Of a stretch of DNA of 16,903 nucleotides, positions 1-6,076 are shown piece by piece. The notes beneath the pieces are model-generated. The model made no database searches, was not told the DNA's origin, and saw only the letters and a list, made by a program, of their open reading frames with translations. The stretch covers positions 1 to 16,903 of the forward strand of contig CAZMLC010000062.1 of NCBI GenBank assembly GCA_964567125.1. The letters are read 5' to 3'. This DNA is from CAZMLC01 sp964567125. GTDB taxonomy: Bacteria > Verrucomicrobiota > Kiritimatiellia > RFP12 > UBA1067. The translations under genes were made by a program, and so were the position numbers. Numbering within the stretch: the stretch's first letter is position 1; the number at the start of each line of letters is the position of its first letter.

Positions 1-65
1 GCCGCCTCAGACGGCGAAAAAACACACCCGCCGGCTAAGAGTGCGCAAAACAGCGCGTTTTTCAT
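1..65 (-). CDS. Exported protein, N-terminal signal peptide only (cut by window edge)
   Basis: The reverse strand has an ATG at 65 that stays open to the window edge. It encodes MKNALFCALLAGGCVFSPSEA: one basic residue, a hydrophobic stretch, then small residues, as in a Sec signal peptide. The Ala-Gly-Gly-Cys could be an imperfect lipobox, or signal peptidase I could cut after Ser-Glu-Ala. A good Shine-Dalgarno GGAG lies 7 bases upstream of the ATG (74-77 on the other strand), which supports the start. The gene runs divergently from the TPR gene at 204, so 66-203 is a shared promoter region. The mature protein is outside the window, so no function can be assigned. Confidence 0.6.
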   Translation of the reverse strand, partial: MKNALFCALLAGGCVFSPSEA

Positions 66-90
66 ATTAAATCTCCATTTTTTAGCGTTT

Positions 91-119
91 AATTTAACAG
101 GAACAGCCTTCATTCGCAA
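91..119 (-). promoter_or_regulatory. Candidate sigma70-type promoter for the leftward exported protein
   Basis: Read on the reverse strand, TTGCGA (114-119) and TAAATT (91-96) are separated by exactly 17 bases. The start site would fall near 84, giving a leader of about 20 bases that still contains the GGAG ribosome binding site. Both boxes depart from consensus and the region is A+T-rich, so chance matches are easy. Confidence 0.35.
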
Positions 120-141
120 CTCCAAAATCCCTACTTTTGAC

Positions 142-170
142 TTGCTTTTACATCACAAAAGAATCATAAT
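142..170 (+). promoter_or_regulatory. Candidate sigma70-type promoter for the YfgM-like/FecR/PpiD operon
   Basis: TTGCTT (142-147) and CATAAT (165-170) are 17 bases apart, upstream of the ATG at 204. A second TTGACT at 137-142 gives a poorer spacing to the same -10. The start site would be near 177, with a leader of about 27 bases. The call rests only on hexamers and spacing. Confidence 0.35.
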
Positions 171-203
171 TTTGACTCTTTAATAACGTGAATAAGGCAG
201 AGT

Positions 204-968
204 ATGACGCAAGAGATTAAAAAAGAAGGACAGGGTGCATCTAACCACGTTTCAGCGATTCCTGTTAACCTACCTTTGGAGCTTGTTCCCCTTTATGATT
301 GGTGGAAGGCCAAAGGAAGTCGCTTTGTTATCACTGCGATTGTCATCGGCGTCATTGCCGGTTCAGGGTTCGGTGTGCGTTTTTACTGGAAGAATCTGAA
401 CGTAAATGCCAACAGGGATTTTATGCAGGCGCAGAATGCGGAAGACTTTGAGCTGCTGATCCGCAAGTATAGCATGACGCCTGTGGCGCAGGCGGCACGG
501 TTGCGCCTCGCGAAGACCTATTTTGATACGGCCAAATATGAGGACGCACTGACAACATATGACACTGTTCTCAAAAAAGGCGCACCCAAAGGATTTGAAG
601 AAGTCGCGCAATTGGGCCGCGCCTACACTCTTGAGGCGCTCAACAACACGGATGCGGCGATGAAGGCCTACTCCGATTTTATCGCCCAGTATGGATCCCA
701 TTTCCTCGCGCCTCAGGCCAAAATCGGGGTTGCGCGCGTGCTGGCACTCCAAGGTAAAAAAGATGACGCGAAAAAAGCGCTTGAAAACCTGAAGGCTGAA
801 AAAACAGGCGATGCCGCATGGGAGATGACGATTGCCCAAGTGGAAAGCCTTGTTACACGTTACCAGCCAAGGGCGACCCGGTCGCTGTTTGAGCTTGCAA
901 CCGATACAAAGGCGCCCCTTGCTCCTGCCGCAATCAAAACACCAACAAACACAACGCCTACCAAGTAA
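204..968 (+). CDS. Membrane-anchored periplasmic TPR protein, YfgM-like
   Basis: The 254-residue protein has a short hydrophilic N terminus ending in Lys-Ala-Lys-Gly-Ser-Arg, one membrane helix at about 41-60, then an all-helical region. Three TPR-like units are visible at about 95-128, 132-166 and 169-196, with the usual Ala/Tyr pattern (AKTYFDTAKYEDAL; GRAYTLEALNNTDAAMKAY). The C-terminal 20 residues are Pro/Thr/Ala-rich and probably disordered. Charge distribution suggests cytoplasm-in N terminus and periplasmic TPRs, the topology of E. coli YfgM, which binds PpiD beside SecYEG. The gene shares an apparent operon with a PpiD-like protein (2185-3894), which strengthens the comparison. An AAGG sequence precedes the ATG but is weak. 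A general TPR scaffold, or a BamD/YbgF-type coordinator, is the alternative. Confidence 0.75.
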   Translation: MTQEIKKEGQGASNHVSAIPVNLPLELVPLYDWWKAKGSRFVITAIVIGVIAGSGFGVRFYWKNLNVNANRDFMQAQNAEDFELLIRKYSMTPVAQAARLRLAKTYFDTAKYEDALTTYDTVLKKGAPKGFEEVAQLGRAYTLEALNNTDAAMKAYSDFIAQYGSHFLAPQAKIGVARVLALQGKKDDAKKALENLKAEKTGDAAWEMTIAQVESLVTRYQPRATRSLFELATDTKAPLAPAAIKTPTNTTPTK

Positions 969-1019
969 TCATTTCGCGACATCTACGCACTGAACACTTC
1001 AAAACAAAGGAATTGGGTT

Positions 1020-2087
1020 ATGGCTATCATCAACAATCTGATCAAAGAGTTTGCATGTATCTCATTCGTGACGTGCTCCCTGGGCGTCTTTGCAGAAACG
1101 GCGCATGAAAACACAGCCGCGGCAGCCGCCAATCCGGAGGCTAAACCCGCAGCTGGCGATGTTTCCGCAGCAGCCGCTGCACCTGATGCAGCGGCTGCAG
1201 AAGAGGCCGCTGCGATTGACCCTAAAGCGCCGCAAGCAAAGCAGTTTGAGTCGCTGATCCGCGTGATCAACATCCGTGGCGTCTGCGAAGTCAACAATGA
1301 GGACCTAAAAGGGTTTGTAGCCGCAAAAGACAATAAGGCCTATCCCCTCTCCACGGTATTCCGTACGGGTCCGAAATCTTCAGCCATGCTCCTGCTCTCC
1401 GCGTCGGACACGATCTTCCTCTTTGAGAATGCAGAAGTGATGATCAACTGCACCAAGGAGAATCCTCTGGCTCGCACGGTGCTGCTCTCAAATGGGAAAG
1501 TCAGAACCAATATCCGCGACAACGTTGCTGAGGGATTTTTCGCGGTCTATACGCCGGACTTCACCTGCAAGAACATTGCAGGGCGTGCTGAATTCACCTT
1601 GACGCGCGACACCAATGCCGAGACCGTTCGGATTGGCGTGACAACCGGACTTGTTGTGATCGACGGCGCCCATTACCAGATCACGGGGCTGCGCGCAGCC
1701 AACATCATCGAGATCTCGACCGGCGCCAACCGCATGCTGACGCGCATCGACGATGTCTTCGGTGACTACCCCATTATCCTCGCCAACGGCATGGAAAACC
1801 CCGTTACATTCCCCATGCAGGCAAAATCATCCGTCAAAATCTGGCGTGAAAAGGCACCCGTCGGGGGCCGCGATATCGTGACAACGCTAGCCATGAGCCC
1901 CAGCGGAACAGCGATTCATCGTTTTGCCTTTGCTCAGGGCCGGAGCGATCTTGCGACGGGTGAACTCGTCACCGCTTCGCAAGAAACAACCAAGGCCGCT
2001 GACACAGACAAAAACGTCCCCGTCCTGCTCAAGCAGGAAGAGAAGAAAGAGGGCGAGCCCAAAGCAGAAACCAAAGCAAACAACTAA
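1020..2087 (+). CDS. Secreted FecR-domain protein with Ala-rich linker
   Basis: The 355-residue protein begins with a Sec signal peptide, likely cut at VFA|ET (residues 25/26). An Ala/Pro/Glu-rich linker follows (about 32-70), then a beta-rich FecR-type region (about 78-220). It shows the family's run of a short promoter-like strand (VINIRGVCEV), an exposed-threshold segment (STVFRTGPKSSAMLLLS) and a turn with Asn-Gly-Lys-Val. The C-terminal 40 residues are Lys/Glu/Ala-rich and look disordered. Classical FecR proteins couple an outer-membrane receptor to a sigma factor through a membrane helix; this one has no helix after the signal and is probably a free periplasmic protein. An AAAGGAA ribosome site (1006-1012) fits the ATG well. 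It lies 51 bases after the TPR gene and 97 bases before the PpiD-like gene, so it may act in the same envelope complex. That role is inferred from position. Confidence 0.7.
   Translation: MAIINNLIKEFACISFVTCSLGVFAETAHENTAAAAANPEAKPAAGDVSAAAAAPDAAAAEEAAAIDPKAPQAKQFESLIRVINIRGVCEVNNEDLKGFVAAKDNKAYPLSTVFRTGPKSSAMLLLSASDTIFLFENAEVMINCTKENPLARTVLLSNGKVRTNIRDNVAEGFFAVYTPDFTCKNIAGRAEFTLTRDTNAETVRIGVTTGLVVIDGAHYQITGLRAANIIEISTGANRMLTRIDDVFGDYPIILANGMENPVTFPMQAKSSVKIWREKAPVGGRDIVTTLAMSPSGTAIHRFAFAQGRSDLATGELVTASQETTKAADTDKNVPVLLKQEEKKEGEPKAETKANN
1170..1198 (+). repeat. Perfect 12-bp inverted repeat inside the Ala-rich linker
   Basis: GCAGCCGCTGCA (1170-1181) and its exact reverse complement (1187-1198) flank a 5-base loop. 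The hairpin lies in the coding region for the Ala-rich linker after the signal peptide. Alternating alanine codons can produce this by chance, but twelve uninterrupted pairs would make a very stable mRNA stem. Confidence 0.8.
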
Positions 2088-2105
2088 TCGTAAAGCTGGA
2101 CTTTT

Positions 2106-2143
2106 CGGGAATTGAAATCGAAAGCGCAGCGTTTCAATTTCCG
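2106..2143 (+). repeat. Intercistronic hairpin between the FecR and PpiD-like genes
   Basis: A 12-bp stem pairs 2106-2117 with 2132-2143 around a 14-base loop, with one G.U pair and the rest Watson-Crick. No T-run follows, so it is not a standard intrinsic terminator. It could stabilise the upstream message or tune read-through into the PpiD-like gene. Confidence 0.6.
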
Positions 2144-2184
2144 AGCAAACATCTGCGCGCTTATTTCAGATTGGATCAAACACC

Positions 2185-3894
2185 GTGTTTATCTATCACT
2201 TCAACCGATTGATTCGTAGCCGTATCCTGTGGGGCTTTTTTGCCATCATTATTTCACTCGCGTTTGTTGCAACGGGGTCGTGCTTCAGCATACCCAAGGA
2301 GGCACAGAGCGCAGGGAAGCTCAATGGCCAGTACATCACATCCGACGACTTCAACGCGGCAGTGACTGCTGTGCGCGGTTTTGGACGCAATCGTGACAAC
2401 GACCTCTCCGCTAACATGGCTGACCGTAAAGCCTGGGAAAGCATCGCGGCACGTCTGCTCGCGGAAAAGAACGGCATCGGCGCCACCACAGAGGAAATTC
2501 GCGATTCGATTCGCGATGTCCAAGCCTTCCAAGGTGCCAATGGCTTTGATTTAGACCGTTATCGCATGACGCTCGCGGAAAACGGGCTGACGCCTGCGCT
2601 CTATGAAACGATCCAGAAAAACCAGATCGCCATGATGAAGATCGCCTCTCTGATCGAGACTGCGGCGTTGATCTCTCACATGGAGATGGAAGATGAACTG
2701 GCCTCCATGACGGATCGCTTCACGGTGCAAATTGCAACGGTTGAAAATAAATTCGCCAACGCCGAGATGCGTCTCGCGGAGGAAAAGTACAAAGCCTATT
2801 ATGAGGAAAACAAAGCCACCTTCGCGCTGCCGGATCAAGTGTCCGTGCGTTACTTTGTTGTTCCAATCACGAACTATTTTGCACGCGTGACCGTTCCGGA
2901 AGCTGATGTGCAGGAGTTCTATGATAGCCATATCGATTCCTATCAGAAAACCGTCACCAACAAGGTTGCAGGCGCTGAGCCGACCGTGACCAAAGAGCCG
3001 ATTCCTCTTGCTGAGGTCAGAGGTTCCATCTACAACGAGTTGCTGACCGAAGAAGCACGGTATTGCGCAGAAACCAACGTTTCCTTCACCGTCTACGCGG
3101 CGCGCGAAAAAAGTGCGGATGATTTCGCCGCGCTGGCGAAGCTGTTTGCGGCCACAATTTCCACAACGCCGCTCTTCAGCAGCGACGCTCCGCCTTCGAC
3201 GTTTGAAAATCCGACTGAATTCGCAAATGTCGCTTTTGAACTGGATCCCAACCGCGAAGATTCCCGTTACGGTATCGCGAAAGGGACAACCTGCATGTAT
3301 GTGATCCAACAGGCTAAATTCGTTGCCGCACATACGCCGACCTACGATCAGGTACTACCTGAAGTCAAAGTGCGTGCCCTTGAAAAGGAACGCCGCGACG
3401 CATTTACAAGCTACGTGACGGACCTGCGCAAGAATCTGCTGGATACGGTTAAAGCCGGCAAGTCTTTTGCGGATGCGGCCAAAGCAAAAACACTGAATGT
3501 TTCAACCTCTGTCACCTATACGGTCAGCGATATCCAGAGCGCCAAATTCGCCAACAGCTATGCCGTAGCCTACGGCGCTGCAACATTGCAGAAGGGTGAA
3601 CTTTCGGAAGGCATTCCGGCCAGCGCGACGCACGCGCTGCTCGTGTATGTCCATGATCGCCAGCCGGGTGATGCGCTGGCATCGGAAATGATGCGTGCGC
3701 AAATCCGAACGAATCTGGCACGCCGCCGCGCAAGCAACCTCTTCTCCCAATGGCTGGCATGGAATCTCTCCAGTCAGGAATTCAAACCGAACCGTCCGCT
3801 TGAGAACGATTCGGATGACGGAGAAAAAGAGCTTACTGCGGCACCGCAACAGCAAAAGGCAACACCACCGCCCGCGCCCGCAAAAGCAAAATAA
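2185..3894 (+). CDS. PpiD-like membrane-anchored peptidyl-prolyl isomerase/chaperone (SurA_N)
   Basis: The 569-residue protein has the PpiD layout: a short basic N terminus, one membrane helix (about 14-30), then a large periplasmic part. A SurA_N-type chaperone segment lies at about 45-155, with the typical motif NGFDLDRYRMTLAENGLTP. Parvulin-like material follows in two parts: one at about 310-380, and one near 410-495 with KGELSEGIPASATHALLVYV, resembling the GE-x-S-x-P strand of parvulins. Neither parvulin part is strong, so chaperone activity is surer than prolyl isomerase activity. The C terminus is Pro/Ala/Lys/Gln-rich and probably disordered. The start is GTG: the membrane-anchor sequence begins directly after it and no in-frame ATG lies nearby. 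The Shine-Dalgarno is weak. The gene follows YfgM-like and FecR-domain genes and ends 21 bases before a strong terminator. Confidence 0.8.
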   Translation: MFIYHFNRLIRSRILWGFFAIIISLAFVATGSCFSIPKEAQSAGKLNGQYITSDDFNAAVTAVRGFGRNRDNDLSANMADRKAWESIAARLLAEKNGIGATTEEIRDSIRDVQAFQGANGFDLDRYRMTLAENGLTPALYETIQKNQIAMMKIASLIETAALISHMEMEDELASMTDRFTVQIATVENKFANAEMRLAEEKYKAYYEENKATFALPDQVSVRYFVVPITNYFARVTVPEADVQEFYDSHIDSYQKTVTNKVAGAEPTVTKEPIPLAEVRGSIYNELLTEEARYCAETNVSFTVYAAREKSADDFAALAKLFAATISTTPLFSSDAPPSTFENPTEFANVAFELDPNREDSRYGIAKGTTCMYVIQQAKFVAAHTPTYDQVLPEVKVRALEKERRDAFTSYVTDLRKNLLDTVKAGKSFADAAKAKTLNVSTSVTYTVSDIQSAKFANSYAVAYGAATLQKGELSEGIPASATHALLVYVHDRQPGDALASEMMRAQIRTNLARRRASNLFSQWLAWNLSSQEFKPNRPLENDSDDGEKELTAAPQQQKATPPPAPAKAK

Positions 3895-3915
3895 GCACGC
3901 CACGGTGCAGAATAC

Positions 3916-3950
3916 AAAAAAGGACATAGGATTTTCCTATGTCCTTTTTT
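3916..3950. terminator. Bidirectional intrinsic terminator between convergent genes
   Basis: A perfect stem GGACATAGG/CCTATGTCC (3922-3930 with 3936-3944) closes a 5-base ATTTT loop. It is flanked by six A on the left and six T on the right, so either strand gives a stem followed by a U-run. It serves the rightward PpiD-like operon and the leftward rpoD operon, whose stop codons lie at 3894 and 3981. Confidence 0.95.
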
Positions 3951-3980
3951 ATTTCACGCTTTTAGGCACATAAAACCGTA

Positions 3981-5591
3981 TCAGCGCAGCTTGCCGCGCA
4001 CCGCCATTGCCAAAGCATGTGCAAGCTCGTTTGCGCTCCACGGTAAACTATGATAGAAAATCCCGAAGTTACGATAGAATTCGACATCGGAACGCGCCAG
4101 GCGCGTCATGCCGACAACGATCACGGGCAACCGCTGCATGGCGGAGTTTTCGCGCAACTGCATCACCAAATCGCGCACATCCATATCCTCGATGCGCGCA
4201 TCAAGGATCAGCACGCTGGCCTTGGTCTCCTCCGTACGCTGAATCGCATCGTGGGCGCTGCTGGCCACAAGCAAGGTATAGCCGCGCAAAGGGATCTCGC
4301 TCTGCAAAAAATCCAAGAAAGCCTTTTCCTGTGACCATGCCAGGACCCGGGGCGCCTCAACAAGCGGCAACGTGATATAGACCGCGGTGCCGCAGGTTGT
4401 CCCGGGAACAGGACTGGCGAACGACATCCGCCCACCGTGGATCTCAACGATCTCGCGTGAAATCGCCAACCCCAGACCCGTACCGGACACATGATCCCCG
4501 ACTCGAAAATAGCGGCGCGTCAGCTTCGGCAACACATCGTCCGGAATCCCCATACCTGTATCGCAGACCGAGATTACAGCGGATTGTTGCGACGGCTCGT
4601 TTTCCGACACATCTGCCCGTGCGACGGAAACGTGGATCAGACCACCTGCCGGCGTAAACTTGACTGCGTTACCGACGATGTTCAGCACAACGCGTTCGAT
4701 CTTTTGCTCATCGCACTGGCAAAAAAGCTCTTTTTCCGGGAAATCAAACGTGATCGTAATCCGCTTGGCATCGGCTTGAATCAGCAAGGCCTCGGCACCA
4801 TCGCGAACAACGGCAGAAAGCGGAACTACGCGCTTGGTCAGAACCAGCGTCTTGTTCTCGATTTGCCGCATATCCAGAATATCGTTTACGGTGGCGATCA
4901 AACGCTGACAGTCCGACTGCAGCCGTTCCAGATAAAGCACCACTTTATCGGGGATCGGGCCAACGACACCGCGCAGCATATTACCGATTCCATAGATCAT
5001 CGATGTCAACGGGGTACGCAGTTCATGCGAAACATTGGAAACAAACTCCATGCGCGCACGATCATGCGCCTGCAAACGCTCGTTGGCATCTTTTAAATCG
5101 CTCAACGCCTGCTGTCGCACCGTCACATCGCGCACAAAGAAGCAGAGTTGCCCCTTGGTATCCAGCTCGATTTTATTGACCGCGATTTCCGCCGCAAACG
5201 ACGTATTGTCAGCACGTTTACAACGCGCTTCAATCAGCATATACGTGCGATCCTGTAAATTTTCCTGGATCGTCTCCATGAGCTGTGGCGTAGCACCCGA
5301 AATCAGGTTCACCACATTCTGGCCGTTCAGATTCGCGCGCGGTTGCTGAAAAAATTCACTTGCGCGCGCGTTACACTCTAAAATCTTACCATCAAGCCGC
5401 GTAATAAAGACAGCGTCATACACGCTTTCGAGAAGTTTAAAAAAAGGCGTGCTGCGCTCAGAAGAGCGCACACGCCAACGACCTGAAATCTGTCGCGGGG
5501 GCTGGTCCATTTTGACTTCACCCCCGAGATCGATATCCGCGGGATTGATATCAATCCTCATCGTACGATCTGGACGACCTTGATCGGTCAT
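3981..5591 (-). CDS. Soluble PAS hybrid histidine kinase with degenerate receiver domain
   Basis: The 536-residue protein has no membrane helix. Domains in order: an N-terminal extension, PAS (about 48-160), a short coiled linker, HisKA with H-box NVSHELRTPLTS (phospho-acceptor His189), and HATPase_c with N-box Asn304/Asn308, G1 box DTGMGIP (344-350) and G2 box GTGLGLAI (370-377). A receiver-like fold follows at about 414-536. That domain keeps the acceptor Asp464 (LILD) but lacks the acidic pair of strand 1 (reads VLAWSQE) and has Leu516 where the conserved Lys before Pro is expected (SLPWS). It is therefore probably a pseudo-receiver or allosteric module. The kinase core looks intact. The gene begins 6 bases after the RRM gene, suggesting coupled expression. 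No partner response regulator is in the window. What the PAS domain senses cannot be read from the sequence. Confidence 0.9.
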   Translation of the reverse strand: MTDQGRPDRTMRIDINPADIDLGGEVKMDQPPRQISGRWRVRSSERSTPFFKLLESVYDAVFITRLDGKILECNARASEFFQQPRANLNGQNVVNLISGATPQLMETIQENLQDRTYMLIEARCKRADNTSFAAEIAVNKIELDTKGQLCFFVRDVTVRQQALSDLKDANERLQAHDRARMEFVSNVSHELRTPLTSMIYGIGNMLRGVVGPIPDKVVLYLERLQSDCQRLIATVNDILDMRQIENKTLVLTKRVVPLSAVVRDGAEALLIQADAKRITITFDFPEKELFCQCDEQKIERVVLNIVGNAVKFTPAGGLIHVSVARADVSENEPSQQSAVISVCDTGMGIPDDVLPKLTRRYFRVGDHVSGTGLGLAISREIVEIHGGRMSFASPVPGTTCGTAVYITLPLVEAPRVLAWSQEKAFLDFLQSEIPLRGYTLLVASSAHDAIQRTEETKASVLILDARIEDMDVRDLVMQLRENSAMQRLPVIVVGMTRLARSDVEFYRNFGIFYHSLPWSANELAHALAMAVRGKLR

Positions 5592-5597
5592 AACGAC

Positions 5598-6053
5598 TTA
5601 CTCGTGTGACTTGTTTTTCGCCTCGTTCACGCGCAACTTACGTCCGAGAATATCCCGGTCATGCAGCGCCTTGACTGCGGCTTCCGCCTCAGGGCGATTC
5701 GGCATTTCGATGAATCCGTATCCCTTTGACTTGCTGTTGAACCGGTTCGTAATGATACGCGCCGACTTCACAACACCAAACCGCTCGAACTCCTTGCGCA
5801 TATGCGCTTCCGTCATGTCGTAGCTCAAATTGCCGACATAGATTTCAACACAACTTCCATCTCCCATCGGAGCTGAAGAGGCCTTCCTGCTTGCGCGACC
5901 TGACTTGACCGGGCTGCTCAAACGCTTGGCCACAGCAAACCCGATTGCCAGTCCTAAAACACCAGCCAAAACCAAAATGACGATCAACGCGGGGTTTTGC
6001 CCGATGGCGTCGATGGCACTCTGGAAATTACATTGTACTGAACTTTGCTCCAT
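5598..6053 (-). CDS. Membrane-anchored RRM-type RNA-binding protein
   Basis: The 151-residue protein has a short N terminus, one strong membrane helix (about 22-42), a basic Ser-rich linker (43-65) and an RRM domain (about 68-146). Both RNA-contact motifs are present: RNP2 IYVGNL (71-76) and RNP1 KGYGFIEM (110-117), with aromatics at the expected positions. The basic flank KRLSSPVKSGRASRK after the helix predicts that the RRM faces the cytoplasm, tethered at the inner membrane. Most bacterial RRM proteins are short and soluble, so the anchor is unusual. The gene lies 23 bases after rpoD and 6 bases before the kinase gene on the same strand. An AGGA sits about 11 bases from the ATG. The RNA target is unknown. 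Confidence 0.88.
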   Translation of the reverse strand: MEQSSVQCNFQSAIDAIGQNPALIVILVLAGVLGLAIGFAVAKRLSSPVKSGRASRKASSAPMGDGSCVEIYVGNLSYDMTEAHMRKEFERFGVVKSARIITNRFNSKSKGYGFIEMPNRPEAEAAVKALHDRDILGRKLRVNEAKNKSHE

Positions 6054-6076
6054 AATAAAGTAATTCCTAACCTACT

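Noticed and set aside
2551..3333. Long reverse-strand reading frame opposite the PpiD-like gene
   Set aside because: Its translation is Cys/Arg/His/Gly-rich without domains, and the opposite strand codes for a recognisable family.
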